A stretch of 64,000 nt of DNA, taken from JBCCGG01 sp039029395. GTDB taxonomy: Bacteria > Pseudomonadota > Alphaproteobacteria > Kiloniellales > JAKSDN01. Below are positions 1 to 9,334 of this stretch, in pieces (position 1 is the stretch's first letter; every line of letters starts with the position of its first letter). Position numbers and translations under genes: made by a program. Where the stretch lies: contig JBCCGG010000015.1 in assembly GCA_039029395.1 (NCBI GenBank), positions 54,148-118,147 on the forward strand, in the 5' to 3' direction. Below the pieces are notes generated by a model that did not search any database, was not told the DNA's origin, and worked only from the letters and a program-made list of their open reading frames with translations.

Positions 1-1
1 C

Positions 2-757
2 GGCTACAGCTTCATGCCGGCCAAGACCTTCGACTTCGTCCATCTGCCGACCTTGGAGAACTATGCCGAAATCTTCGGCAGCACCTACTACCAGTCCTTT
101 CTCTGGGCGCTCTTCCTGGCATCGACCACGGTGGCGCTGCTCCTGGTCATCACCTATCCGCTGGCCTTTGGCCTCGCCAAGGTGTTCGGACGCTGGGCCA
201 ATCTGCTCACCTTGCTGCTGGTGATTCCGCTCTTCGTGTCGGAAAACATCCGGCTTTTTGGCTGGGTCTTGTTCCTGATCAAGGGCGGCGTTGTCTCGGG
301 CACGCTGCAGACCTGGTTCGGACTCGAGCTGGGCGGGATGATCTACAACGTGCCGGCGATCGTCCTGGGCCTGGTCTACGTCTATCTGCCCTTCATGCTG
401 TTTCCGGTCACCCTGGGCGTCGCCATGGTGCCACGGGAAGTGACCGAGGCGGCCGGTGATCTGGGCGCGAGCCGCTGGCAGATCTTCAAGGAGGTGGAGA
501 TCCCGCTCGCCATGCCGGGCATCCTTATCGGCTGCCTGCTGACCTTTGTGCTTTCGCTCGGATCCCTTGCGGAATCGAAGATCCTCGGCGGCCAGGCGGT
601 GATCATGATCGCCGACGACATCGAGACCGCCTTTACCTTCGGCCAGAATTGGCCGCTCGGCTCTGCGCTTTCGGTGCTGCTGATCGGCCTCTCGGGCGCC
701 CTGGTGCTCTATCTTCTGCAAAAGCTGGATCTGGACCAGATCCTGGGACGGCGCTGA
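2..757 (+). CDS. ABC transporter permease, PotB-like (5' end outside window)
   Basis: This is an inner-membrane permease subunit of a binding-protein-dependent importer of the spermidine/putrescine class. The reading frame is open from the first bases of the window, upstream of the first ATG at 14, so the start lies outside; 251 residues are visible. There are about six hydrophobic segments and a cytoplasmic EAA loop (EAAGDLGASRWQIFKEVEIP, near residues 145-165) that docks the ATPase. The stop overlaps the ATG of the next permease by one base (TGATG). The ATPase and binding protein presumably lie upstream. The substrate cannot be told from the sequence; a polyamine or amino-acid-like cation is a family-based guess. 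Confidence 0.9.
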   Translation, partial: GYSFMPAKTFDFVHLPTLENYAEIFGSTYYQSFLWALFLASTTVALLLVITYPLAFGLAKVFGRWANLLTLLLVIPLFVSENIRLFGWVLFLIKGGVVSGTLQTWFGLELGGMIYNVPAIVLGLVYVYLPFMLFPVTLGVAMVPREVTEAAGDLGASRWQIFKEVEIPLAMPGILIGCLLTFVLSLGSLAESKILGGQAVIMIADDIETAFTFGQNWPLGSALSVLLIGLSGALVLYLLQKLDLDQILGRR

Positions 758-1539
758 TGGCCCGGCGACTGATCACACTGTGGGCCGGCTGCATCCTGGT
801 CTTCATGTATCTGCCGATCGTTTGCGTCGCGCTCGCCTCCTTTTCAAAGAACCGCTATTTCCGCTTTCCCATCCCGCGCTGGGACGACGTCTGGTACGGC
901 AAGGCCTTCACGTCGCTCACCGTGCGCGGCCTGTTCGAGACCTCGCTCTCAATCGCGCTGGTGGTCACCGTGGTCTCGGTGGTGCTGGCCTTCTTCGGGG
1001 CGCTGGCCTTCGCGCGCTTCCAGTGGCGCGGCCGCAAGATCTATCAGCGCATCCTTCTGCTACCGATCTTCTTTCCCCAGGCGGTGCTGGGCCTGGCCCT
1101 TCTGCTGTGGTTCAGCGCGCTCGGCATCATCCCCGATTGGAAGACGGCGGCCTTCGCCCATTTGATCTGGATCGTGCCGATCGCGACGCTCGTGATCTCG
1201 ATCCAGGCCTACTCCTTCGATCCGGCCCTGGAAGAGGCCGCCTACGATCTGGGTGCGAGCCGCTGGCAGGTGCTGCGCGAGGTCACCTTGCCGGTGCTTT
1301 GGCCCGGCATCTTTTCCGGCGCGCTCTTTTCCTTCCTCCTGTCCTGGGGCAACTTCCCGCTGTCGCTCTTCACCACCGGCGCCGACCAGACGATCCCCGA
1401 ATGGCTCTATGCCAAGATGGTCTCGGGCTACACGCCCCTGGTGCCGACCTTGGGCGCGCTCACGACCTTGGGCGCGGCCTTGGTGCTCCTGGGCGGCTAC
1501 GGGGTGATCTTGCTGGCCCGCCGGCTGCGGGCCCGATAG
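757..1539 (+). CDS. ABC transporter permease, PotC-like
   Basis: This is the second permease of the same importer, 260 aa. It starts at the ATG that overlaps the previous stop, which excludes the longer open frame that begins inside the upstream gene. It has about six transmembrane segments and the EAA motif EEAAYDLGASRWQVLREVTL around residue 160. Pairing of PotB-like and PotC-like permeases is the rule in this family. A 2-oxoglutarate oxygenase follows 8 bp downstream, so the imported compound may be that enzyme's substrate; this is inference from co-transcription only. Confidence 0.92.
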   Translation: MARRLITLWAGCILVFMYLPIVCVALASFSKNRYFRFPIPRWDDVWYGKAFTSLTVRGLFETSLSIALVVTVVSVVLAFFGALAFARFQWRGRKIYQRILLLPIFFPQAVLGLALLLWFSALGIIPDWKTAAFAHLIWIVPIATLVISIQAYSFDPALEEAAYDLGASRWQVLREVTLPVLWPGIFSGALFSFLLSWGNFPLSLFTTGADQTIPEWLYAKMVSGYTPLVPTLGALTTLGAALVLLGGYGVILLARRLRAR

Positions 1540-1547
1540 GAGCGGCC

Positions 1548-2570
1548 ATGACAGATCATCACTTGGACCCGGAGCTGATCGCCAAGCGCTTGCCTTTGGA
1601 AGAGATCCCGGTGATCGACCTGGCGCCATTCCTGGGCGGCACAGTCGATCACCGCCAAGAGGTCGCTCAGGAAATTGGCCGGGCCTGTCGCCACATCGGC
1701 TTCTTCTACGTGATCCATCACGGCGTGCCCCAGGCGTTGATCGACGAGACTTTCGCCCAGGCCAAGCGTTTCTTCGATCTGCCGGACGCTCTCAAGCAGG
1801 AGATCTCGATCGAGCGCTCGGCCGCGCACCGGGGGTACTTCTCACTCGGCGGCGAGAACCTGGATCCGGCCAAGCAGACCGAGACCGGCGACTTCAAGGA
1901 GGGCCTCAAGATCGGCCGCGACCTGCCGCTCGACCATCCCCTGGTCCAGGCCGGCACGCCGCTCCACGGGCCCAACCTTTGGCCGGCCGATCTGCCCGGC
2001 TGGCGCGAGACCATCGAGCGCTGCTACGGCGCGCTCTCGGGTCTCGGCTTCGAGCTGATGCGCGGTTTCGCGCTCGCCCTGGAGCTGCCCGGGGACTTCT
2101 TCGACGACAAGCTGACCGAGCCCATGGCGACCCTCGGCCCCCTGCACTACCCGCCCCACCAGGGGCCGGTCAGCGAGCGGCGCCTGGGCGCCGGCGCCCA
2201 CACCGACTTCGGCTGCCTGACGATCCTGTCCCAAGATCCGGTCGGCGGCCTGCAGGTCATGAACGCCGCCGGCCAATGGATCGACGCGCCCTTCATTCCG
2301 GGCAGCTTCGTGGTCAACATCGGCGACATGATGGCGCGCTGGACCAACGACATCTTCGCCTCGACCCGCCACCGGGTGATCAACCTCTCAGGTTCCGACC
2401 GCTATTCCATGCCGTTCTTCTACGACCCGAACTTCGAGGCCGAGGTCGCCTGCTTGGAGACCTGCCAAAGCGCCGATCGCCCGCCGCGCTATCCGCCGAC
2501 CACCGGCGGTCAGCATCTGCTCGACATGATCAACGCCACCTTCGATTATCGTCACGAGGCGCCGGCTTGA
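1548..2570 (+). CDS. Isopenicillin N synthase-family 2-oxoglutarate/Fe(II) oxygenase
   Basis: This is a 340-aa soluble non-heme iron oxygenase of the IPNS/DIOX_N plus 2OG-FeII_Oxy family. The N-terminal DIOX_N region holds IPVIDLAPFLGG and IGFFYVIHHGVP. The iron ligands are visible as H-x-D in GAHTDFGCLTIL and a distal His in STRHRVIN, followed by the 2OG-binding R-x-S in DRYSMPFF. The start is the ATG at 1548, 8 bp after the permease stop and preceded by AGGAGCGG. The longer frame upstream of it is a shadow of the permease gene. Such enzymes hydroxylate or cleave small metabolites; the substrate here is unknown. Confidence 0.9.
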   Translation: MTDHHLDPELIAKRLPLEEIPVIDLAPFLGGTVDHRQEVAQEIGRACRHIGFFYVIHHGVPQALIDETFAQAKRFFDLPDALKQEISIERSAAHRGYFSLGGENLDPAKQTETGDFKEGLKIGRDLPLDHPLVQAGTPLHGPNLWPADLPGWRETIERCYGALSGLGFELMRGFALALELPGDFFDDKLTEPMATLGPLHYPPHQGPVSERRLGAGAHTDFGCLTILSQDPVGGLQVMNAAGQWIDAPFIPGSFVVNIGDMMARWTNDIFASTRHRVINLSGSDRYSMPFFYDPNFEAEVACLETCQSADRPPRYPPTTGGQHLLDMINATFDYRHEAPA

Positions 2571-3358
2571 GCCGACACGTCCTGAAGAGCGCGCGCCTCA
2601 CCCTACGGCCCTTAACCGAGGCCGACCTGCCGGAGATGAAGGCGCGGCTCTTTTCCGAGCCCGAGGTGGTCAAGACCCTGCTGGGCGACATATCCACGCT
2701 CGAGGCTTTGGAGGCCCAGGCCCGGCTCTGGCTCGACGGACCCGACGCTTGGGCGCAGAACGGCTTCGGCGCCTGGGGAGTCTATAGCAAGGACAGCGTC
2801 CTGCTCGGCCTGGTCGCGGCCGATCAAGCGATTGCCGAGATCGGCCAGGGGCCGGAGATTTTCTACCTCTTCGCGCCCACGGTCTGGGGCAAAGGCGTGG
2901 GCAGCGAGGCCACGGCGCTGATGTGCAACTATCTCTTCGAGGTGCTTGAACAGCCGGCCCTCGAGGCGCTGATCTTCGCGGAACTCAATCCCGGCTCCGT
3001 GCGCCTCGCCGAGAAGCTCGGCATGACGCTGGTCGGCCGGGTGCCGATCGTCGGCCATCACCTAACCGAGGCCCGCGCCCGGGAAACCCAGGCCTTCGAT
3101 CTTTGGCGCCTCGAGACCGCCGCACCCGACCAAGCCGCGCGGACCCTCGAGGAGACCGCCTTCCGCATAGGCCAATTTCTCGGCGAGGGCATCGGATCTC
3201 GGGACGAGCTGACCGAGGCCCTCATCGCGGTCGCCGGACCGGCCTCGCGCCAAATCGTCGAGCAACGCGTGGCCGCCGGCATGGCCAGCCCGGGCATGGC
3301 CCACTACCGGGTCAGCCGGGCGGCCTACCGAACGCGCGTGACGGCGCCGCGCTCTTGA
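2567..3358 (+). CDS. GNAT-family N-acetyltransferase (RimJ/RimL type) with C-terminal extension
   Basis: This is a 263-aa acetyltransferase. I place the start at the TTG at 2567, which overlaps the preceding TGA (TTGA); no ATG lies near the N-terminus and the family-typical opening (LKSARLTLRPLTEADLPEM) follows at once. The acetyl-CoA loop is visible as VWGKGVGSEATALMCNYLF, and NPGSVRLAEKLGM matches the closing GNAT motif. After the GNAT fold, at about residue 180, come about 80 residues rich in Ala, Glu and Arg that are not part of a standard RimL domain. The 3' end overlaps the convergent transporter gene by 47 bp. Confidence 0.82.
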   Translation: MSRHVLKSARLTLRPLTEADLPEMKARLFSEPEVVKTLLGDISTLEALEAQARLWLDGPDAWAQNGFGAWGVYSKDSVLLGLVAADQAIAEIGQGPEIFYLFAPTVWGKGVGSEATALMCNYLFEVLEQPALEALIFAELNPGSVRLAEKLGMTLVGRVPIVGHHLTEARARETQAFDLWRLETAAPDQAARTLEETAFRIGQFLGEGIGSRDELTEALIAVAGPASRQIVEQRVAAGMASPGMAHYRVSRAAYRTRVTAPRS

Positions 3359-4247
3359 GGCTCCAAAGGGCGTGACCCATGACCGCAGCCAGGATCACCG
3401 TGCCACCGATCAGGGTGGTCGGGCTCGGGCGCTCGGCGATCACCAGGAACACCCAGGTCGGCGCCAACACGGTCTCGAGCAGAGTCAGCAAGGTCAGCTC
3501 GGCCGCCGGCACAGCGCGCGCCGCAAAGGCGAAGACGCTGTTGCAAAAGGCGCTGATCACCATGCCCTGAAGCAAACAAAGCGCGATGTCTTGCCAGGGC
3601 ACGGCAAATTCGCTCACCATGGGCGCCGATGCCAGCAGCGCGAAGGCGCCAGAGAGCGCGACCGCAGGGGTCATGTCCCGGCGCCGGCCGCAGCGGAGCG
3701 CGACCGCATAGCCCGCCGAAAGCATGGATGCCAGCAGCGCCAAGAGGTTGCCTGAAAGGCCGCCGACCGCCAGGCCTTCAACGACCATCAGCAGGACCCC
3801 AACGAGCGCCAAGCCGGCGGCGACCCAAGTGCGCCGGGCAACCCGCTCGCGCAGCACCAGCCAGGCCAGAAGGGCGGCGTAAAAGGGATGGGCCGCAAAG
3901 ATGAAGGAGACGTTGGCCACCGTGGTCTGAAACAGCGCGTGAAAGAAGCTGACCGAGGCCGTGGCCAGGCAAAATGCCGCCAGCAGGCCAGGCCAGCCGA
4001 TCGCGCCCAGCACCCGAGGCGCCCTTCCGCCGTGACGCCACAGCACGATCAGCCCGGCGCCGAGTGTGACGCCGAGCGAGCGGTAGAACAGCACCTCCCA
4101 GGGTCCGGCCACCTCTATACCGCGCACGATCAAGCCGGAGAAGCTCCAGAAGGTCGCTGTGAGCAGGACCAAGACGACGCCGCGCCGATAGGCCGCGCCC
4201 GGATCGGGCCACTGTCGCGGCATCGGCTCCAAGGCCAGGTTCGACAT
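3312..4247 (-). CDS. DMT-superfamily (EamA) transporter
   Basis: This is a 311-aa integral membrane protein with about ten hydrophobic helices in two homologous EamA halves, for example the segment VVLVLLTATFWSFSGLIVRG and the second half starting near LLALLASMLSAGYAVAL. The family exports small metabolites or amino acids; no substrate can be assigned. Its 3' end overlaps the GNAT gene in convergent orientation. It starts at ATG 4247 with a 250-bp gap to the next gene, and no cognate operator was recognised. Confidence 0.88.
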   Translation of the reverse strand: MSNLALEPMPRQWPDPGAAYRRGVVLVLLTATFWSFSGLIVRGIEVAGPWEVLFYRSLGVTLGAGLIVLWRHGGRAPRVLGAIGWPGLLAAFCLATASVSFFHALFQTTVANVSFIFAAHPFYAALLAWLVLRERVARRTWVAAGLALVGVLLMVVEGLAVGGLSGNLLALLASMLSAGYAVALRCGRRRDMTPAVALSGAFALLASAPMVSEFAVPWQDIALCLLQGMVISAFCNSVFAFAARAVPAAELTLLTLLETVLAPTWVFLVIAERPSPTTLIGGTVILAAVMGHALWSLKSAAPSRAFGRPPG

Positions 4248-4497
4248 GACGCCCCCGAAGACTGGGGAGAAGGGACGCGCCTGCCCTCATCGGGGACAGG
4301 CGCGCCAAGTGGCGATCACCTGAGAAAGATCGCATGAACAAACGAACGAGAATGATTCTGCGCCCAAAACAGTCTCCTGTGCAGCGAAAAGATCCGATAG
4401 GATGGATCGGCTCGTTCGATTGAAACGGCGGCGCACAGCTTTTCCCTGCGATTTTCTTATGAGAAATCGCCTGGAGCAGTCACGTGGAGGGGACAGC

Positions 4498-5088
4498 ATG
4501 AGCATCCTGATCCGGCCGGCAGGAGAAGCGGACGTACCCGACCTGGCGAAGCTTTTAATGCTGGCAACCGAGGGAATCACAGAAGCGATCTACCACGATC
4601 TCATCCCCGGCAAGCCGACAAACGAGATCGTTGAGCGGCGTTTTCACTTCAAGGGCACGACGAAATCATTCCACTGCTGCCACGTGGCGGAGCAGAGCGG
4701 CCGGGTGGTCGGCAAGCTGCACGCCCATCCGATCGATGCGGTGCTCAACGACCCGCCGGACCCGCTGGTGCCCGATGACCGCTATGCCGTGGTCGAGGTC
4801 TTTGACCACTTGGATGTAGCGGCGCCGGACAGCTACTACATCAACGCCATCGCGGTCTATCCGGAGCATCGCGGCCAGGGCATCGGCGGCGCATTGATGG
4901 CGCAGGCCGAAGAGCACGCCCGGCAGGGAGGATTTACCACCTTGAGTCTGGCGGTCTTCGAGGAGAACGAGGGCGCCCTCCGCCTCTACCGCCGCCATGG
5001 TTTCGAGGAGGTCGCCCGCCACCCGGCCGCCAAGCATCCCATGCTGCACCTGGGCGGCGACATCCTGATGCTGCTGAAGGCCCTATGA
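4498..5088 (+). CDS. GNAT-family N-acetyltransferase
   Basis: This is a 196-aa single-domain acetyltransferase. The start at 4498 is fixed by the purine-rich GTGGAGGGGA just upstream; the earlier in-frame ATG at 4402 gives an atypical Arg-rich extension. The acetyl-CoA binding signature is clear in AVYPEHRGQGIGGALMAQAE, followed by NEGALRLYRRHGFEEV. The insert VERRFHFKGTTKSFHCCHVA is typical of this subgroup of small-molecule acetylases. It overlaps the 3' end of the convergent methyltransferase gene by 6 bp. Substrate unknown. Confidence 0.88.
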   Translation: MSILIRPAGEADVPDLAKLLMLATEGITEAIYHDLIPGKPTNEIVERRFHFKGTTKSFHCCHVAEQSGRVVGKLHAHPIDAVLNDPPDPLVPDDRYAVVEVFDHLDVAAPDSYYINAIAVYPEHRGQGIGGALMAQAEEHARQGGFTTLSLAVFEENEGALRLYRRHGFEEVARHPAAKHPMLHLGGDILMLLKAL

Positions 5089-5844
5089 GCGACGCCGGCT
5101 GACCGCGTGGAGCATTGCCGGGTAGTCCCGGTCTTGGGGCACCAGCAGCGGCAGCTCGATCCACGCCACGAGGCAACGCGCGACCAGGGCATCGTCGATC
5201 TTCGTAATCCCGCGCTTGTAGGCCTGCTCCAGGATCACCTCCTCCTGGCCCCAGAAGTAGATTTGCTCCGCAGCCAGATTGGCCTGCATGGCGCGCACCT
5301 GGTCCAAGGTTCGGCGGTCGGCGAACTTGCGCCAGATATCGGCGAAGAGCACGTCGACCGGCACCGCGCTGCGCCACGTCAGCGCGTCGGCCTCGACGAT
5401 CTCAAGCTTTTCCAAGACCTCGTCCGCAAGCCCGTCCCGGGCACCGGAAACCTGGAACAGTTCGATGATCTCCGGATCGCGCTCAACGACCGTAACCTTG
5501 GTGACCTCCGGCCTCAGCGCGATGTTGAGCGCGGCCCAGCCCATGCCCAGGCCCATCACCACCGTGTGCCCCCAGGCGTGCCGGCAGACGATCTCCTGAC
5601 TTTCCACCTCGAAGGGCGTGATTGCCATCCAGGTCTCCCAGGACTTTCCGTTTCGGCGTAGCAGGACCGGCGTTCCGGCGACCCCATAGGTGTCGCCGCA
5701 ATAGCCGTTGTCGAGCAGAAAGCCCGAACGCACGATCTTCCAGCGGCCGTACTGCGCGTCCCGATAGGTCGGCACATGAAGATCCGTCCTGAAGAGGCGC
5801 ACGCCGGCAGCCACCGCGATCTCCGCTGGCGTGGGCAGCCTCAT
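5083..5844 (-). CDS. Spermidine synthase-fold SAM-dependent methyltransferase-like protein
   Basis: This 253-aa protein has a Rossmann-type methyltransferase core. VVMGLGMGWAALNIAL is the glycine-rich motif I and VTVVERDPEIIELF is the acidic loop that binds the ligand ribose. EIVEADALTW and VDVLFADIW are motifs II/III, as in the SpeE fold. It is shorter than full spermidine synthases and lacks an evident putrescine site, so it may be a methyltransferase or an orphan member. Its ATG overlaps the stop of the FAD oxidoreductase (ATGA at 5841-5844), showing translational coupling in a three-gene operon. Confidence 0.75.
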   Translation of the reverse strand: MRLPTPAEIAVAAGVRLFRTDLHVPTYRDAQYGRWKIVRSGFLLDNGYCGDTYGVAGTPVLLRRNGKSWETWMAITPFEVESQEIVCRHAWGHTVVMGLGMGWAALNIALRPEVTKVTVVERDPEIIELFQVSGARDGLADEVLEKLEIVEADALTWRSAVPVDVLFADIWRKFADRRTLDQVRAMQANLAAEQIYFWGQEEVILEQAYKRGITKIDDALVARCLVAWIELPLLVPQDRDYPAMLHAVSRRRS

Positions 5845-7454
5845 CCGGCCTTCCTACGCCCGGATCCCAGATCCTTGACCACCGCCTCGGCCGCCATGCG
5901 ACCCGGCAGGCCCGAAACGCCGCCCCCCGGGTGCGCGCCCGAGCCGCAGAGGTAAAGGCCTGGGATAGGCCCCCGGTAGTCGGCGTAGCCGGCGGCGGGC
6001 CTCAGGGAATAGATCTGGTCCAGGTGAAGCGCGCCGTGGAAGATGTCCCCGCCGATCAGGCCGAATTCACGCTCCAGATCGAGCGGGCTCAGAACCTGGC
6101 GGCCGACCACGGCGGCCTTGAAGTTGGGCGCATAGCGATCGACCGTCGCGATGATGTGGTCGGCGACCGCCTCCTTTTCGTCGTCCCAGGACCGCCCGTC
6201 GGACAGCTCCGGGTGAAAGTGCTGGCAAAAGAGGCTCATGACGTGACAGCCCTCGGGTGCGAGCGTGTCGTCGAGGGTAGTCGGCAGGCACATGGAAACA
6301 ATCGGCTCGCGCGCCCAGCCGCCCCCTTTGGCGTCGTCGTAGGCCCGCTCCATGTAGGGCAGCGACGGGCAGATATCGATCGTACCGTTCAGCTTCTCGG
6401 CGTCGTCTTGTCCGTCCAGGGAGGCAAAACGCGGCATCTCGCTCAAGGCCACGTTCATGCGGAAAGTGCCCGAGCGGCAGCGCCAGCCCTCCATGCGCCG
6501 GCGGAAGGCCTCGGGCAGCACGCCTGGGTCCAGGAGCTGGAGATAGAGCAGCTTGGGATTGGTGTTGGCGGCGACCGCCCGGGCCTTGATGACCCGGCCG
6601 TCGGCCAAGCGCACGCCCTCGGCCTGGCCTTGGTCGCTGAGCGCGATTTCCTGGACCGGGGCGGAGACCTCGATCTCAACACCACGGTGCTCGGCCGAGC
6701 GGGCCATGGCTTGGGTGATCGCGCCCATGCCCCCCTTGGCGTGGCCCCAGGCAGCTGTGCGGCCGTTGACCTGGCCGAAGGCGTGGTGCAGCAGCACATA
6801 GGCGGTGCCCGGATGATAGGGGCTGACCATGTTGCCGACGATGCCCTCGTAACCGAAAGCGCCCTTGACGGGGTCGCTCTCGAACCAGCGGTCCAAATAG
6901 TCGCCAACGCTCATGGTCATGAGCTCGGCCAGGGCGCCCTGCTGCTCGACCGTAAGACGGCGCAGGCGGTTGCCCAGCTTGAGCGCTTGCCAGATGTCCT
7001 TTAGGCCGCCGCCTAGATTTGGCGCCGGGTTTTCGACCACGTCGCGCAGCACCTCGGCGAGACGGCCGATCTCCCGGTCGAAGGCATCGAAAGCCGCGCC
7101 GTCCCGGTTGGAGAACTTGGCGATCTCGCGCTTGGCGACCTCGCCGTTACGGCTCAGCCAAAGGTGCTGGCCGTCGGGCAGGGCGCAGAACGAGCCGGAC
7201 GGCCGGTCCAGGATGGTCAATCCGAAGCGAGACAGCTCAAGCTCCTCGATGACCCGGGGGCTGAGCAGACTGACCACATAGGAGCAAACCGAGTTGCGGA
7301 AGCCCGGATGGAACTCTTCGGTCACCGCCGCCCCGCCGACCACGCCCCGGCGTTCGACCACCTTGACCTTGAGCCCGGCGCGCGCCAGGTAGCCGGCGCA
7401 GGTCAGGCCGTTGTGTCCGGCGCCGACGACCACCACATCGTAGGTCTCGCTCAT
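5841..7454 (-). CDS. Phytoene desaturase-family NAD(P)/FAD-dependent oxidoreductase (PYROXD2-like)
   Basis: This is a 537-aa flavoprotein. The N-terminal dinucleotide fold VVVVGAGHNGLTCAGYLARA is followed by VVERRGVVGGAAVTEEFHPG. The C-terminal FAD motif PGLYLCGSGAHPGGGVSGLPG near residue 500 is typical of the CrtI/PYROXD2 group. The family desaturates or oxidises carotenoid-like or amine substrates. No other carotenoid genes are present, so a carotenoid role is not supported. It is transcribed with the SnoaL-like cyclase (2-bp gap upstream) and the methyltransferase (4-bp overlap downstream). Confidence 0.88.
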   Translation of the reverse strand: MSETYDVVVVGAGHNGLTCAGYLARAGLKVKVVERRGVVGGAAVTEEFHPGFRNSVCSYVVSLLSPRVIEELELSRFGLTILDRPSGSFCALPDGQHLWLSRNGEVAKREIAKFSNRDGAAFDAFDREIGRLAEVLRDVVENPAPNLGGGLKDIWQALKLGNRLRRLTVEQQGALAELMTMSVGDYLDRWFESDPVKGAFGYEGIVGNMVSPYHPGTAYVLLHHAFGQVNGRTAAWGHAKGGMGAITQAMARSAEHRGVEIEVSAPVQEIALSDQGQAEGVRLADGRVIKARAVAANTNPKLLYLQLLDPGVLPEAFRRRMEGWRCRSGTFRMNVALSEMPRFASLDGQDDAEKLNGTIDICPSLPYMERAYDDAKGGGWAREPIVSMCLPTTLDDTLAPEGCHVMSLFCQHFHPELSDGRSWDDEKEAVADHIIATVDRYAPNFKAAVVGRQVLSPLDLEREFGLIGGDIFHGALHLDQIYSLRPAAGYADYRGPIPGLYLCGSGAHPGGGVSGLPGRMAAEAVVKDLGSGRRKAG

Positions 7455-7455
7455 C

Positions 7456-7887
7456 TCACGGCACCGCTTTGACCAGGCCGAGGCCTTGAAAGAAGGTGTA
7501 CTTGTCCCAGTCGACCCAGCTCTCGGCGATCTTGCCGCCTTCGAAGCGGTCGATCTGGACGCCGCTCCAAGTCAAACGCGCATTGGTCGGCGGGCGCTCC
7601 AGGAAGGCGCCCGTGTTGGTCGCGGTGAAGACGAAGCGGCTCGCCACCTGGTCGCCTTCGGCGATCTGACGCTCGACTAGAGCCTCGGAATCCGAAAAGG
7701 CTTCGTGGTAGCCCGCCACCAGCGCCTGCCACTCCGATAGGCCACGGGCCGTGACGCCGCCCTCCACATCGGATTCCTGGTGGTTGACGTAGTCCGCGGT
7801 GAAAAGCGCCTCGGCCCGGTCGTCGTTGCCGCTGCCCCACATCTCGATCGCGCGGCGCGACAGCGCCTTGTGCTCCTCCAGTGACAT
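7456..7887 (-). CDS. SnoaL-like ester cyclase family protein
   Basis: This is a 143-aa protein of the NTF2-like/SnoaL fold. The start is set at ATG 7887, preceded by GGCGAGGCGGA; a longer frame upstream lacks a ribosome site. Typical features are HKALSRRAIEMWGSGN, ALFTADYVNHQ and a C-terminal beta-sheet ending KYTFFQGLGLVKAVP. Members bind or cyclise small carbonyl compounds, or are simple ligand-binding folds. As first gene of the operon with the flavin oxidoreductase it may act on the same intermediate. Exact chemistry unknown. Confidence 0.82.
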   Translation of the reverse strand: MSLEEHKALSRRAIEMWGSGNDDRAEALFTADYVNHQESDVEGGVTARGLSEWQALVAGYHEAFSDSEALVERQIAEGDQVASRFVFTATNTGAFLERPPTNARLTWSGVQIDRFEGGKIAESWVDWDKYTFFQGLGLVKAVP

Positions 7888-7939
7888 TCCGCCTCGCCCT
7901 CGCCGGTTTGGAAGAGCGACGATCCTAGGCGAAGCAAGC

Positions 7940-9334
7940 TCAGCGCGCCAGGCGCCAGGCGGCGGCAACACCGATCAGGACCAGCGGAACGAAGGCGGCG
8001 AAGACCCACAGCGCGACGTTCTCGACCACGGCAAGGCTGGCGGCCTCGGCGAAGCCAGCACCGTTGGCGACGATTCCGGCGGCCGCCGCGCCCAGGGCGA
8101 AGCCCATTTGCTGGGTGGTCGGCTGAGCCGCCGAGGCCCGGTCCCGTTCCTCGGGTGGGGCCGCGGCGATGACCCGTCGCACCACGAAGGGCCACATCAT
8201 GCCGAAGCCGGCCCCGGCGGCGAGCGCACAGAGAATAATCGCCCAAAGCGGCCCCACCGGCATGAAGACCGCGAAGCCGAGCAGGCTCGCCAGGAACACC
8301 AGTGGCCCGAGGCGGATCAGAATGCCCTCCGGGGGCCTGCCCAGGCTCGAGACGACGATCGAAGCGAGCCCCCAGCCAATGGACTCCAAGGCAACGATGT
8401 AGCCGGCGGCAAGCGGCGTGACCCCGTAAATCCGGTCCAGCAGGAAGGGGCCGTACACCAGAAAGGACATGGAGGCGGCCGAGAGCATGAAGACCATGAC
8501 CAGCCCAGCGCCCAATGGCGTCGCCAAGCTGAGCGGCCGGGACGGGAACATCTTCACCACGCCGACCCGGGCGTCCAGGCGAAAGAACGCCCAGAGCAAG
8601 GCCAAGCCGCCCAGGCAAAGCAGGGGCGAAATCAGCGGGCGCACCTCGGCGCCGGCCGCGCCGACCATCAGGATGGCGCTGGCCAGCACCAGCAGGCGCC
8701 GCATCGGCAGGCCGCTGGCCGCCGCCCCCGCGCCGCCCTGATCCCGGGGCATCAGCCACAGGACCGCGGCGAGGAAAATCCCGGCCTGCCCGGCGAAGGC
8801 CCAGAAAGCCAGGCGCCACAGGCCGAAGGTCGAGAAGGTTCCGCCCACCAGAGGCCCGCAGAAGGCCGAGACGCTCCACACCACCGAGATCACCCCGATC
8901 AGACGGGGCAGCAGGTGGTTTGGAAAAAGCCGCTCGAGCGCCACGTAGGACAGCGCCAGCATCCAGCCGCCGCCGAGCCCCTGGAGCAAACGCCCGCCCA
9001 ACATCATCGGCATGTCAACGGCGAGCGCCGAGACCAGGCAGCCGAGGCCATAGAGCCCGCCGGCCAAGAGGAACGCCCGGCGCAGCCCGAAGCGCGCGAC
9101 GAACAGACCCGTCGCCGCGCCGGCCAGGATCGAGCCCAGCTGATAGAGCGAGAAGGCCCAGCCGACCAAGGCCGTGCCGCCGATCTCCTCGACCGCTCGG
9201 GGCAGCGTGGTGGCGGCCAGCATGGAGCTCGCCGCGTGCAGCCAGATGCCGAGCAGCAAGGAGGCGAAGACCGGCAGCTGGCCGCCGGCCTTGAGCTCCT
9301 GCCAACCGGAGGGCGCGTCAGCCGGTTGGCTCAT
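7940..9334 (-). CDS. MFS transporter
   Basis: This is a 464-aa transporter with about 12-14 hydrophobic helices. The MFS loop 2-3 signature is seen as GLFVARFGLRRAFLLAGGLY near residue 80, and the helix-5 region LGGGWMLALSYVALERLF suggests a multidrug-type (DHA2-like) exporter. The gene starts inside the end of the upstream regulator gene (17-bp overlap), so the two form a regulator-exporter unit. The exported compound is unknown. Confidence 0.88.
   Translation of the reverse strand: MSQPADAPSGWQELKAGGQLPVFASLLLGIWLHAASSMLAATTLPRAVEEIGGTALVGWAFSLYQLGSILAGAATGLFVARFGLRRAFLLAGGLYGLGCLVSALAVDMPMMLGGRLLQGLGGGWMLALSYVALERLFPNHLLPRLIGVISVVWSVSAFCGPLVGGTFSTFGLWRLAFWAFAGQAGIFLAAVLWLMPRDQGGAGAAASGLPMRRLLVLASAILMVGAAGAEVRPLISPLLCLGGLALLWAFFRLDARVGVVKMFPSRPLSLATPLGAGLVMVFMLSAASMSFLVYGPFLLDRIYGVTPLAAGYIVALESIGWGLASIVVSSLGRPPEGILIRLGPLVFLASLLGFAVFMPVGPLWAIILCALAAGAGFGMMWPFVVRRVIAAAPPEERDRASAAQPTTQQMGFALGAAAAGIVANGAGFAEAASLAVVENVALWVFAAFVPLVLIGVAAAWRLAR

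Noticed and set aside
4448..4470. Small hairpin GCGATTT...AAATCGC upstream of the GNAT gene
   Set aside because: A 7-bp stem without T-run or known family; chance cannot be excluded.
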